64,000 bases of DNA from Bolinopsis microptera (GCF_026151205.1 NC_087078.1:14057118-14121117); one strand, 5' to 3'; positions 1-30,517 are shown, counted from the stretch's first letter. The notes: generated by a model from the sequence alone, not told the origin. Numbers and translations: made by a program.

Positions 1-2891
1 TCACCTTTTTGCCCAATTCTTGTCATATAATATCCTTATTGTCAAATTTGATTTAAATAGGCCAATTTTTAATTTCTTAGGTATTGACTATCTCTACATA
101 ATGAAATAGGACTCAAAGTAAAAGTAACAGTAAAATTAAAACTTGAATTAATTAAAACTGATGAAAGGGATGATCCAGATGAAGATAACGAAGATGATTA
201 CAACTTATTGGAAGACTAAACAGCTCTCCCTTCATCTTAATATCGATCTGGTTGTTACGCTTCAAATGTTAAAAATTATTTTCCATCTAGTTTGATTAAC
301 CACGAGTCATTATTTCTGTCTCTTTCAACAATTATTGATAATTCGACTTGTTTCACAAGTTTTAGCAATGCGAAAATTTCTAAACTTGCTTATCTCTAAT
401 AAGGAAATTTACATCTGAGACAAAATTTTTGAATCTAAAATTGAAAGGTTGGACACCGGTAAAATGGCGACCGGGAAAATGTGGTGGGTTTTGAGCAATT
501 TCGCCATATTTTTCCCGAACCATATTTTAACCGGTCGTTAATAAACCCGTCGTAATAATCCCGAGTAAGGTAACTCAAAAAATAAAGGGTTTAGGACCTT
601 GAAACCTTCATTCGCCTACACTAATGCGCTCATCCTGGTCATTTTGGTGGGGTTCTTGATCTTCTTAAACCCACGATAAATAAAGTTTCAAAATCCTGAT
701 TTTTTGGCTTCGCTACACTGTTTTTGTCTTATAACTCAAAAACTAAAGGGTTTGGGACCTTAAAACCCCTATTAATGTGATCATTCCGGTCATTTTGACG
801 TGTTCATTCATTTCAATTGGTCAATTAGAAGCCGAGTTAGGCACATTTTAAGTGCGGGTCAGTCGCGATTCGGTGACTCCACTTCAAAGCGTCCTGTAGG
901 ATTATGCCCAAGCTAAAAAGGGTGTCTCCGAGTGAAAGTTACTAATACCTTGATGAAGGCCTGTGCTTCAGGAAAAAACTCTCTCAAATCGTGCAGATAA
1001 ATGTGCATAACTGACTGTATGTGTTTTTGTTGGTTACAATTCTGTCCGTCCAATTTCAGTTGTGACGGAATTGTAATGAACAAAATCCATATATAATTAT
1101 TTATGATATGTTTGATTTCTTGTTATTGTATGTCATTCAAATTTGGTAGACGGCCCCAACGTTAATGTGGCTCTTGCTATGTGTTGGTTCAGCTGAATTA
1201 ATTATTATGTAATCAAGTTTATTTTTCTCTTTCAGTTAGTTGTCATCCGGCCAAACATTAAGCAACTTATATTGCAGTTCCATTTATCAATTAGTTTATC
1301 AAAATATGTCATTGTAATTTTGCATGGCTGAAATGTAACGCTTGATTTATATATAATAATTAATTGAACTTTCAAATAAAAAAAAAAAATAGCTGTTTCA
1401 TCAAAATGTTGACTGTGCGCGGCGTGACCGCGCATTTTTATAATATTTGTGCAAATGGCAAAATCATACGTTGTTTAATGATAAATTGACGTAAGGTCTA
1501 CTTAGTTCGACTGTCGGCGGGGCGCCAAATTTGTGCGCTAGTTGCAGCGCAGCCACTGTGCAGCTTACTCATCAAACATAAACGTACAGGCATGTACACA
1601 GAACGATCAAAATATAATCGCGCCCCTTAATATATTTACGTAAAATAAATTATTTAAAAATTACACAATTATTGTTTCCAACAATAAACATGAACTGTGA
1701 ACATTAATTGTTCTTTTTAAATAAAAAATATGCAGCGGTGTGATAAGTTATAAGTGCAGCACTAAAATAAAAACTGAACACAAACATCTTTTCCATTTTC
1801 GAAAAAATATTTTTACTGGAAATAAATTGGTTGCAATTGGAATAGTTTGTTGCCATGTTATGTCATATTTATTTTCAAATTGCATAAATAAAATTTAGTT
1901 ATAAGCATGTTTGGATATAAAACTAAGTTAAGCATTAAGATATTTTAAAATTTGCAAACATGACACAAAAAAAAATTTGAAAATTCGAATATTTTAGACC
2001 ACGCCCATTCAATATTAAAACACCTATATTGTTCTCTGTGAACATGTTGGACGCCTAATTTTTTCTGAGACGGTAGATTATTACATTTTGCATCTGATCT
2101 GAAAAAATGATGTGAAACAGATTAGAAATGACGAAGTTATCAAGCGATTTGTGTATCTCGTTAGCAAAATTGATTGGGTGATTATGTGACACCGTGACAC
2201 GACACCTTAATTGGGCAGCCTTAACGATTCCCATAATTTTCAACGGGGTAGTTACCGGGGTCACCTTATCACGTGATTAGGTGAGCCTATCACCTGATCA
2301 CACGTAATGAATAAACTCGTTATGCTTCGTATCTCGGTCATCTGAGAAGCTATAACTCTATTTTTTTCAGGACAAACGTTATTCGAATGGCCAAACTCAA
2401 TTCAATAAAATTTAGCTTGATCCGACTATCCAAATTATCAAATTAATGCGAAAATGAATCTTCATTTGAAAAAAATGAACACGAATATTTTTCGAGTTGA
2501 CAAATTCCCCGAACCAGTGGTGGTACTAAGTTATACCAGAAAGAATTATTTCAATTGGGCACTAACTTACTATATTGATTAGTTGATAGTAAATCGATAA
2601 AGTCATAATTAAGGAAAATACGTGAAAATAATTTGGGGAAAATAATGATGGCCATGGTGACCTAAATTTTGGTAGTCCGAAAATATGGTGTGTTTTTCAA
2701 AAAACCACAGACTTTCGTACCATTTAAATATGTCTCATAAGGTAGTTATTAGGTTTCAACTTTTTAATTTCACTGTATACTGTTGTACTTTAAAAGTATT
2801 TGGTTTTGAAGATTTCACTACGTTGGTTTTACATCTGTTCATCTTGGTAATCTGGTGGATTCGTGTAGTGTTTTTTTGAGTCTCATGATTT
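1..2891. other. AT-rich DNA without a recognised gene
   Basis: No ORF with protein-like composition or splice context was found here. The short open frames are AT-rich and uninformative. Two small structures are visible. One is a diverged direct duplication, with similar text around 550-650 and 725-800 (shared words such as ctcaaaaa..aaagggttt and gtcattttg). The other is a GC-rich hairpin at 1416-1434 with a 7-bp stem TGCGCGG/CCGCGCA in an A/T-rich setting. Confidence 0.6.
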
Positions 2892-4557
2892 GATAGTTCT
2901 TTTATTCAAATTTCTGATTGTTTCTGAATAGACTCAGTGATGACAGATTCTAATGGAAATAAATAGCTGAATAACGTATCGACATTTCTACGTCATACTC
3001 ATATTCTGAAATAGTATTAATTCAATTATAACGATCAATATTCACATTAAAAATTTGACGACGAAATTTATTTCAAACAAAATATATAACTGTAAAATAG
3101 TTATCAACCGTAAATAGTTTTTAACGAAATCGGAGCAAATATGAACATAAAACTGACAAAATTTATCAAATAGGGCTCATCTGAAAATTAACGAATAGCG
3201 TGACGTTATACAGGAGATAAAAGATTAAAAGAGATAAAAGAATTAAACGAGAATATTACTATTTACACGTCACTCAACTAAAAACTGTGTTAGATTGTTC
3301 AACTCTGTTTTATCGTTGAGTGTTGGTTTATTTTCAACTAAAAATCGGGCTTCTTTAATCTTTCTGTTGATGAGTGATGTTCCTCTATCTACGATTTGAA
3401 GTTTAAGTTTTGGGGGGCCTTTGTGCTGAGGGTGACTTTCCCTGTAGTGCTTTGCTAGTGGCTTATCTTCGTAAGATTTTGCTGTTGGATTTGCCGCACT
3501 ACGGTAATGCTCGTCGAACCTGCACTTGATCGGTCTGTATGTTTCCCCACCATAGTTCTCGGTACAATTGTCTACTTCGCAAGTGATGTGGTAGACGGTA
3601 TTAGTTGTGGTGCATTCTCCATCGGTTAAAGCTGCGCATGTTCTGCAGTTTGATGTTGTACAGGATTTCTTGTCAAGGGGTCTGGAGTCTGTAAGGAGAT
3701 CCTTCAGTTTCCGTCCAGGTTTCTCGACAATTTTGATGGGGAGTCCACTATGTCTGACAGCATCTCTGTATTTGCGACTAGTAGCTTCGTTAACATAGGG
3801 TAGTTTGAGAATCGCTCCGTCTTGGTCTTTGTTCTGTACTTTCTGATTAATTCTCTTTCTACGTTTTCTCTTGTTCTTTATGGTTTCTAAGACTCTATCA
3901 GTGTAGCCGTTGTTGATGAGAAGTTTATCTATCATCTTTTCTGAGTACTTCTCGTTTTCTCTGTTGTTAGAGACTGCCTCTGCGGTGTTGTACATACTCT
4001 CAACAGTAGCATTCTTTGTACGTGTTGTATGATGAGAGTTGTAGTGGAGGGTGAGTGGCTTTTTCTGTGGTTTTCTGTAGAGTCTAGAATGTACTATTCC
4101 ATCTGAGTCGATCTTTATTTCCGTGTTGAGGAAGGGAACAAAGTCGTTCTGATTGTCAGGGTAGTCTACAGTTAGTTTGATAAGTTTGTCAGGATCTTGT
4201 TGTTCGATGAGGTTGCACAGTTGCTGAGCTTTTCGTCTGTTGGTGGTGGCTCCGTTTAGACCGTCGTAAAACCTGCTGTAGGTGGGCAGTGTTATCCTCA
4301 GGTCTACGTAGACTGAAAGTTTTTCCAGTTTCCACATTTTTACAGTAGCTAGTATAGGTGCAGGGTTGGTTCCCATGAACAATCCAAGAAGCTGTAGGTA
4401 GACTTGATTGTTGTAGACAAAATATGACTTTCCTAGGGTTGTCTCTAGTAGTTCTTGTAAATCAGAGAGATGGAGACCGTATGTACTGATTGACTGTCTA
4501 TTTTCTTTGGCAAATTCCATGACATCTTCTATTGCTGTTAGTACGTTGATATTGGTG
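2892..4557 (-). mobile_element. Penelope-like element copy 1: partial RT plus GIY-YIG endonuclease
   Basis: Penelope-like elements join a telomerase-related reverse transcriptase to a C-terminal GIY-YIG endonuclease. The open frame runs 4568 to 3270 on the minus strand. It starts inside the RT, so RT motifs 1-3 are missing. Residues about 60-75 hold the motif-4-like LFMGTNPAPILA. Residues about 98-105 hold RFYDGLNG, where the family normally has Asp-Asp, so the second catalytic Asp is Gly. A basic linker (KRKRRKR) follows, then a Cys-rich stretch (CTTSNCRTC) and the GIY-YIG region at about 322-365: YHITC, then YGGET, an Arg, and DEHYRS. The ORF ends in FLVE. About 380 bp of 3' sequence follows, down to AATAAA-containing text near 2900. 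It is 5' truncated and probably dead. Confidence 0.85.
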
Positions 4558-6124
4558 TACCCTGACAATCAGAACGACTTTGTTCCCTTCCTCAACACGG
4601 AAATAAAGATCGACTCAGATGGAATAGTACATTCTAGACTCTACAGAAAACCACAGAAAAAGCCACTCACCCTCCACTACAACTCTCATCATACAACACG
4701 TACAAAGAATGCTACTGTTGAGAGTATGTACAACACCGCAGAGGCAGTCTCTAACAACAGAGAAAACGAGAAGTACTCAGAAAAGATGATAGATAAACTT
4801 CTCATCAACAACGGCTACACTGATAGAGTCTTAGAAACCATAAAGAACAAGAGAAAACGTAGAAAGAGAATTAATCAGAAAGTACAGAACAAAGACCAAG
4901 ACGGAGCGATTCTCAAACTACCCTATGTTAACGAAGCTACTAGTGCAGTGGCGTAACGAAAGGCCCTGCTGACCCCGCTGTGCAGGGGGGCGCCGTCTTA
5001 GGGGGGCGCCAAATCGTCGTTTGAATGTGGGACAATTTCGAAAACTTAACTAAAGTACTAGCAAAACTGCACGTTTTGCTCAAGATACACACTTTTTTAG
5101 AGATTTTACCGGCGTATTCTTTAAAATCACCTAATTTTTTCAATTTAAGGGAGGGGCACCAAAAGGGGAGGGGCGCCAACAGGGGGCGCTTTTTTCGGCA
5201 GGGGGGCGCCAACAGGCAACGTTACGCCACTGTACTAGTCGCAAATACAGAGATGCTGTCAGACATAGTGGACTCCCCATCAAAATTGTCGAGAAACCTG
5301 GACGGAAACTGAAGGATCTCCTTACAGACTCCAGACCCCTTGACAAGAAATCCTGTACAACATCAAACTGCAGAACATGCGCAGCTTTAACCGATGGAGA
5401 ATGCACCACAACTAATACCGTCTACCACATCACTTGCGAAGTAGACAATTGTACCGAGAACTATGGTGGGGAAACATACAGACCGATCAAGTGCAGGTTC
5501 GACGAGCAATACCGTAGTGCGGCAAATCCAACAGCAAAATCTTACGAAGATAAGCCACTAGCAAAGCACTACAGGGAAAGTCACCCTCAGCACAAAGGCC
5601 CCCCAAAACTTAAACTTCAAATCGTAGATAGAGGAACATCACTCATCAACAGAAAGATTAAAGAAGCCCGATTTTTAGTTGAAAATAAACCAACACTCAA
5701 CGATAAAACAGAGTTGAACAATCTAACACAGTTTTTAGTTGAGTGACGTGTAAATAGTAATATTCTCGTTTAATTCTTTTATCTCTTTTAATCTTTTATC
5801 TCCTGTATAACGTCACGCTATTCGTTAATTTTCAGATGAGCCCTATTTGATAAATTTTGTCAGTTTTATGTTCATATTTGCTCCGATTTCGTTAAAAACT
5901 ATTTACGGTTGATAACTATTTTACAGTTATATATTTTGTTTGAAATAAATTTCGTCGTCAAATTTTTAATGTGAATATTGATCGTTATAATTGAATTAAT
6001 ACTATTTCAGAATATGAGTATGACGTAGAAATGTCGATACGTTATTCAGCTATTTATTTCCATTAGAATCTGTCATCACTGAGTCTATTCAGAAACAATC
6101 AGAAATTTGAATAAAAGAACTATC
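4558..6124 (+). mobile_element. Penelope-like element copy 2, 5'-truncated, interrupted by a hAT-like insertion
   Basis: This is a near-identical inverted copy of the 3' two thirds of the minus-strand element at 2892-4167. It enters the reading frame at the same residues (YPDNQNDFVPF) right after the junction with copy 1. The frame is open to 4956 but is cut by the insertion at 4946-5232. It resumes after the insertion at KYRDAVRHSGLP and stops at 5744-5746. It holds only linker and endonuclease, no RT. One visible difference sits in the endonuclease: the DEH of copy 1 reads DEQ here (cat to caa near 5508). The 3' UTR matches copy 1 to 6124. Head-to-head copies with internal 5' ends are typical of Penelope insertions. 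Confidence 0.85.
4938..5240. mobile_element. Non-autonomous hAT-like element with 8-bp target duplication
   Basis: The 287-bp core at 4946-5232 starts CAGTGGCGTAACG and ends CGTTACGCCACTG, a perfect 13-bp terminal inverted repeat. It is flanked by TACTAGTG on the left and TACTAGTC on the right. The uninterrupted copy of the target on the other arm reads TACTAGTC once, so this is an 8-bp target duplication with one later change. Eight-bp duplications and CAG..CTG ends are hallmarks of hAT transposons. The interior carries GGGGCGCC-type GC blocks and no transposase. Confidence 0.85.
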
Positions 6125-6462
6125 TGTTCATCTTGTACTGATGAAATTTGTTTTTGTAATTTCAGACGGATGAAGATGTCGTACATCCGAAATATTTCGT
6201 TTAATTTAAGTTGTCATTTCAATTTCGAGATCACAACTACAAAGGAAAAATTAAAATTACACCTTTATGCTATGTGCCCCACTCAACTATTACACGAACT
6301 TTCAAGAATTTTCCAGTTCAAGAACCTTCCTTATTCGTTGCATAATATATACCATGTAGTCAGCTGAAAGTATAGTCATAATAATATTTTCATTACTGTT
6401 TGGTCACTGTGTCGTGATCTGAATTTTATCAGCTTAAAAATTTTTTCCCAAATGTTGTCTCT
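6125..6462. other. AT-rich spacer
   Basis: This lies between the Penelope 3' end and the 34-bp satellite. A short plus-strand open frame (6107-6367) overlaps the element end and has no recognisable protein character. I see nothing else. Confidence 0.5.
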
Positions 6463-9400
6463 GAACTAGTGTAAAAACTCCACCCTGAATTGTGTTGAAC
6501 TAGTGTAGATACTCCACCCTGAATTGTGTTGAACTAGTGTAGATACTCCACCCTGAATTGTGTTCAACTAGTGTAGATACTCCACCCTGAATTGTGTTGA
6601 ACTAGTGTAGATACTCCACCCTGAATTGTGTTGAACTAGTGTAGATACTCCACCCTGAATTGTGTTGAACTAGTGTAGATACTCCACCCTGAATTGTGTT
6701 GAACTAGTGTAGATACTCCACCCTGAATTGTGTTGAACTAGTGTAGATACTCCACCCTGAATTGTGTTGAACTAGTGTAGATACTCCAACCTGAATTGTG
6801 TTCAACTAGTGTAGATACTCCACCCTGAATTGTGTTCAACTAGTGTAGATACTCCACCCTGAATTGTGTTCAACTAGTGTAGATACTCCACCCTGAATTG
6901 TGTTGAACTAGTGTAGATACTCCACCCTGAATTGTGTTGAACTAGTGTAGATACTCCACCCTGAATTGTGTTGAACTAGTGTAGATACTCCACCCTGAAT
7001 TGTGTTCAACTAGTGTAGATACTCCACCCTGAATTGTGTTCAACTAGTGTAGATACTCCACCCTGAATTGTGTTCAACTAGTGTAGATACTCCACCCTGA
7101 ATTGTGTTGAACTAGTGTAGATACTCCACCCTGAATTGTGTTCAACTAGTGTAGATACTCCACCCTGAATTGTGTTCAACTAGTGTAGATACTCCACCCT
7201 GAATTGTGTTCAACTAGTGTAGATACTCCACCCTGAATTGTGTTGAACTAGTGTAGATACTCCACCCTGAATTGTGTTCAACTAGTGTAGATACTCCACC
7301 CTGAATTGTGTTGAACTAGTGTAGATACTCCACCCTGAATTGTGTTGAACTAGTGTAGATACTCCACCCTGAATTGTGTTGAACTAGTGTAGATACTCCA
7401 CCCTGAATTGTGTTGAACTAGTGTAGATACTCCACCCTGAATTGTGTTGAACTAGTGTAGATACTCCACCCTGAATTGTGTTGAACTAGTGTAGATACTC
7501 CACCCTGAATTGTGTTCAACTAGTGTAAAAACTCCACCCTGAATTGTGTTCAACTAGTGTAGATACTCCACCCTGAATTGTGTTCAACTAGTGTAGATAC
7601 TCCACCCTGAATTGTGTTGAACTAGTGTAGATACTCCACCCTGAATTGTGTTGAACTAGTGTAGATACTCCACCCTGAATTGTGTTGAACTAGTGTAAAA
7701 ACTCCACCCTGAATTGTGTTGAACTAGTGTAGATACTCCACCCTGAATTGTGTTGAACTAGTGTAGATACTCCACCCTGAATTGTGTTCAACTAGTGTAG
7801 ATACTCCACCATGAATTGTGTTCAACTAGTGTAGATACTCCACCCTGAATTGTGTTGAACTAGTGTAGATACTCCACCCTGAATTGTGTTGAACTAGTGT
7901 AGATACTCCACCCTGAATTGTGTTCAACTAGTGTAGATACTCCACCCTGAATTGTGTTCAACTAGTGTAGATACTCCACCCTGAATTGTGTTCAACTAGT
8001 GTAGATACTCCACCCTGAATTGTGTTCAACTAGTGTAGATACTCCACCCTGAATTGTGTTCAACTAGTGTAGATACTCCACCCTGAATTGTGTTGAACTA
8101 GTGTAGATACTCCACCCTGAATTGTGTTGAACTAGTGTAGATACTCCACCCTGAATTGTGTTGAACTAGTGTAGATACTCCACCCTGAATTGTGTTCAAC
8201 TAGTGTAGATACTCCACCCTGAATTGTGTTCAACTAGTGTAGATACTCCACCCTGAATTGTGTTCAACTAGTGTAGATACTCCACCCTGAATTGTGTTGA
8301 ACTAGTGTAGATACTCCACCCTGAATTGTGTTCAACTAGTGTAGATACTCCACCCTGAATTGTGTTCAACTAGTGTAGATACTCCACCCTGAATTGTGTT
8401 GAACTAGTGTAGATACTCCACCCTGAATTGTGTTCAACTAGTGTAGATACTCCACCCTGAATTGTGTTCAACTAGTGTAGATACTCCACCCTGAATTGTG
8501 TTGAACTAGTGTAGATACTCCACCCTGAATTGTGTTCAACTAGTGTAGATACTCCACCCTGAATTGTGTTCAACTAGTGTAGATACTCCACCCTGAATTG
8601 TGTTGAACTAGTGTAGATACTCCACCCTGAATTGTGTTGAACTAGTGTAGATACTCCACCCTGAATTGTGTTGAACTAGTGTAGATACTCCACCCTGAAT
8701 TGTGTTGAACTAGTGTAGATACTCCACCCTGAATTGTGTTGAACTAGTGTAGATACTCCACCCTGAATTGTGTTGAACTAGTGTAGATACTCCACCCTGA
8801 ATTGTGTTGAACTAGTGTAGATACTCCACCCTGAATTGTGTTGAACTAGTGTAGATACTCCACCCTGAATTGTGTTGAACTAGTGTAGATACTCCACCCT
8901 GAATTGTGTTCAACTAGTGTAGATACTCCACCCTGAATTGTGTTGAACTAGTGTAGATACTCCACCCTGAATTGTGTTCAACTAGTGTAGATACTCCACC
9001 CTGAATTGTGTTCAACTAGTGTAGATACTCCACCCTGAATTGTGTTCAACTAGTGTAGATACTCCACCCTGAATTGTGTTCAACTAGTGTAGATACTCCA
9101 CCCTGAATTGTGTTCAACTAGTGTAGATACTCCACCCTGAATTGTGTTCAACTAGTGTAGATACTCCACCCTGAATTGTGTTGAACTAGTGTAGATACTC
9201 CACCCTGAATTGTGTTGAACTAGTGTAGATACTCCACCCTGAATTGTGTTGAACTAGTGTAGATACTCCACCCTGAATTGTGTTGAACTAGTGTAGATAC
9301 TCCACCCTGAATTGTGTTGAACTAGTGTAGATACTCCACCCTGAATTGTGTTGAACTAGTGTAGATACTCCACCCTGAATTGTGTTGAACTAGTGTAGAT

Positions 9401-12350
9401 ACTCCACCCTGAATTGTGTTGAACTAGTGTAGATACTCCACCCTGAATTGTGTTGAACTAGTGTAGATACTCCACCCTGAATTGTGTTGCAACTAGTGTA
9501 GATACTCCACCCTGAATTGTGTTGAACTAGTGTAGATACTCCACCCTGAATTGTGTTCAACTAGTGTAGATACTCCACCCTGAATTGTGTTCAACTAGTG
9601 TAGATACTCCACCCTGAATTGTGTTCAACTAGTGTAGATACTCCACCCTGAATTGTGTTCAACTAGTGTAGATACTCCACCCTGAATTGTGTTCAACTAG
9701 TGTAGATACTCCACCCTGAATTGTGTTGAACTAGTGTAGATACTCCACCCTGAATTGTGTTCAACTAGTGTAGATACTCCACCCTGAATTGTGTTCAACT
9801 AGTGTAGATACTCCACCCTGAATTGTGTTCAACTAGTGTAGATACTCCACCCTGAATTGTGTTCAACTAGTGTAGATACTCCACCCTGAATTGTGTTCAA
9901 CTAGTGTAGATACTCCACCCTGAATTGTGTTCAACTAGTGTAGATACTCCACCCTGAATTGTGTTCAACTAGTGTAGATACTCCACCCTGAATTGTGTTC
10001 AACTAGTGTAGATACTCCACCCTGAATTGTGTTCAACTAGTGTAGATACTCCACCCTGAATTGTGTTCAACTAGTGTAGATACTCCACCCTGAATTGTGT
10101 TCAACTAGTGTAGATACTCCACCCTGAATTGTGTTCAACTAGTGTAGATACTCCACCCTGAATTGTGTTCAACTAGTGTAGATACTCCACCCTGAATTGT
10201 GTTCAACTAGTGTAGATACTCCACCCTGAATTGTGTTGAACTAGTGTAGATACTCCACCCTGAATTGTGTTGAACTAGTGTAGATACTCCACCCTGAATT
10301 GTGTTGAACTAGTGTAGATACTCCACCCTGAATTGTGTTGAACTAGTGTAGATACTCCACCCTGAATTGTGTTCAACTAGTGTAGATACTCCACCCTGAA
10401 TTGTGTTCAACTAGTGTAGATACTCCACCCTGAATTGTGTTGAACTAGTGTAGATACTCCACCCTGAATTGTGTTCAACTAGTGTAGATACTCCACCCTG
10501 AATTGTGTTGAACTAGTGTAGATACTCCACCCTGAATTGTGTTCAACTAGTGTAGATACTCCACCCTGAATTGTGTTCAACTAGTGTAGATACTCCACCC
10601 TGAATTGTGTTCAACTAGTGTAGATACTCCACCCTGAATTGTGTTCAACTAGTGTAGATACTCCACCCTGAATTGTGTTGAACTAGTGTAGATACTCCAC
10701 CCTGAATTGTGTTGAACTAGTGTAGATACTCCACCCTGAATTGTGTTGAACTAGTGTAGATACTCCACCCTGAATTGTGTTCAACTAGTGTAGATACTCC
10801 ACCCTGAATTGTGTTGAACTAGTGTAGATACTCCACCCTGAATTGTGTTGAACTAGTGTAGATACTCCACCCTGAATTGTGTTGAACTAGTGTAGATACT
10901 CCACCCTGAATTGTGTTGAACTAGTGTAGATACTCCACCCTGAATTGTGTTGAACTAGTGTAGATACTCCACCCTGAATTGTGTTGAACTAGTGTAGATA
11001 CTCCACCCTGAATTGTGTTCAACTAGTGTAGATACTCCACCCTGAATTGTGTTCAACTAGTGTAGATACTCCACCCTGAATTGTGTTCAACTAGTGTAGA
11101 TACTCCACCCTGAATTGTGTTGAACTAGTGTAGATACTCCACCCTGAATTGTGTTCAACTAGTGTAGATACTCCACCCTGAATTGTGTTCAACTAGTGTA
11201 GATACTCCACCCTGAATTGTGTTCAACTAGTGTAGATACTCCACCCTGAATTGTGTTCAACTAGTGTAGATACTCCACCCTGAATTGTGTTCAACTAGTG
11301 TAGATACTCCACCCTGAATTGTGTTCAACTAGTGTAGATACTCCACCCTGAATTGTGTTGAACTAGTGTAGATACTCCACCCTGAATTGTGTTCAACTAG
11401 TGTAGATACTCCACCCTGAATTGTGTTCAACTAGTGTAGATACTCCACCCTGAATTGTGTTCAACTAGTGTAGATACTCCACCCTGAATTGTGTTCAACT
11501 AGTGTAGATACTCCACCCTGAATTGTGTTTAACTAGTGTAGATACTCCACCCTGAATTGTGTTCAACTAGTGTAGATACTCCACCCTGAATTGTGTTGAA
11601 CTAGTGTAGATACTCCACCCTGAATTGTGTTCAACTAGTGTAGATACTCCACCCTGAATTGTGTTCAACTAGTGTAGATACTCCACCCTGAATTGTGTTC
11701 AACTAGTGTAGATACTCCACCCTGAATTGTGTTCAACTAGTGTAGATACTCCACCCTGAATTGTGTTGAACTAGTGTAGATACTCCACCCTGAATTGTGT
11801 TGAACTAGTGTAGATACTCCACCCTGAATTGTGTTCAACTAGTGTAGATACTCCACCCTGAATTGTGTTGAACTAGTGTAGATACTCCACCCTGAATTGT
11901 GTTGAACTAGTGTAGATACTCCACCCTGAATTGTGTTGAACTAGTGTAGATACTCCACCCTGAATTGTGTTCAACTAGTGTAGATACTCCACCCTGAATT
12001 GTGTTCAACTAGTGTAGATACTCCACCCTGAATTGTGTTGAACTAGTGTAGATACTGCACCCTGAATTGTGTTGAACTAGTGTAGATACTCCACCCTGAA
12101 TTGTGTTGAACTAGTGTAGATACTCCACCCTGAATTGTGTTGAACTAGTGTAGATACTCCACCCTGAATTGTGTTGAACTAGTGTAGATACTCCACCCTG
12201 AATTGTGTTCAACTAGTGTAGATACTCCACCCTGAATTGTGTTGAACTAGTGTAGATACTGCACCCTGAATTGTGTTCAACTAGTGTAGATACTCCACCC
12301 TGAATTGTGTTCAACTAGTGTAGATACTCCACCCTGAATTGTGTTGAACT
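6463..12350. repeat. 34-bp satellite array, about 173 copies
   Basis: The unit begins GAACTAGTGTAGATACTCCA and ends CCCTGAATTGTGTT. The spacing is exactly 34 bp (for example caccctg at 6481 and 6515). It runs for 5.9 kb with almost no divergence. The one frequent variant is G or C at the first base shown (GTTSAAC). Rare variants are GTAAAAACTCC in the first unit and in units near 7527 and 7696, GCACCC near 12057 and 12258, a T variant near 11530, and a single 1-bp insertion giving GTTGCAAC near 9488. The array ends abruptly in GAACT at 12350. No open frame is sustained. Confidence 0.98.
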
Positions 12351-12426
12351 TGTAAATATAAGCGGTTAATTTTGTCCATATTTCACTCTTTTGTGTTAAC
12401 TTCAATAATAAAGGAACTGTTTAAGG
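12351..12426 (+). promoter_or_regulatory. Probable UGP2 5' UTR / core promoter remnant
   Basis: These 76 bp are all that separate the satellite from the UGP2 ATG. A TATA-like AAATATAAG lies at about 12354-12362, and a pyrimidine-rich ttcactctttt about 25-30 bp further on could hold the start site. If transcription starts elsewhere, it must start inside or beyond the satellite, or the array lies in a 5' UTR intron. No upstream exon was found. Confidence 0.45.
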
Positions 12427-29526
<17,100 letters not shown>

Positions 29527-30517
29527 TGGTGTTGCAATGACGTCACGCTGTGTTGTGATGACGTCACGTGGTTTCGTTATGACATGACAGAGGACAGAGC
29601 TGGACTCGTCAATGCAGATTATTTTTTTAAAGATATTTATCGGGTTAAAAGGTTTTTATATCAAATATCTGGGGAGGGATGTTAAACGTCTTGGAGGGTT
29701 TATTCACCAGAACTTATTGGTTTTTAAGAAAGAAAAATAATTCTGCTAGGATCAGCCGTTTAATAATAGGTTAACATTTTCTTCCTTCCGTTTTTTACTT
29801 GGAAGGAAAATTATGAAGTACTAATATTAGTAATATTTAGTGATATTTTAGGTGATATTCCTTATGATATTCCCAGTGATTTCTTGATTGATAAGGGTTA
29901 TTTGTTTTGATTATAATTTCGAATATGCATATTTTAATATTTTTGAATATTTAAGATATTTGGGGTGGTCAGGACGATTACATTTGCATGCGTTTTATGC
30001 ATGCGGTGTGGAATGTTGTTTGTACGAAACTGGATCGACGCGATTAAAAGCTATTTTATGGCTTTATTGCAAGCGTGGGCACTAAACTGTAATTGCATTT
30101 GTAGTTTTTATTGTATTTTTGTTGAATGAAAATCAGTTTTATATCGAGCATGCAACTGAATATAAAACACATGGCTGTATTATAATAGTAGAAATTTAAG
30201 CACGATTTATGTCTAATACTGAAGCGCATGTTTAAAATTATGTACTATCCACAGAATGTTCAATTTATACAGATATAATTTCAATCGGCATTTTATGTTT
30301 AGGCCTAATTGGTAGTCTGATGTATTATTATTTAATGTTAAATCATTTTTATTCGCAACAAAAGCGTTTGTAAAATTAAATTTTCAAATACCTTATATAC
30401 ATTAATTATCAAATTACAAATTCAACTTCCGATGTCTGTAAATAACAATGTTAGTAAGTAATAATGAATTGTGTGATTTTCTGTCCACATCGTGTTTCAT
30501 TGATTCCTTCAAAAGAC
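29527..30517. other. UGP2 3' UTR and convergent intergenic region
   Basis: Two CRE-like words (GACGTCACGC and GACGTCACGTGG) occur within 50 bp of the UGP2 stop, at about 29538-29575. The rest is AT-rich. No unambiguous plus-strand AATAAA was fixed; ATTAAA near 30044 is a candidate. On the minus strand, AATAAA complements near 30107 and 30348 could serve the convergent gene. Confidence 0.4.

Noticed and set aside
6463-12350. CRISPR-like array (34-bp repeats)
   Set aside because: There are no unique spacers; the units are directly adjacent and the setting is eukaryotic. It is a satellite.
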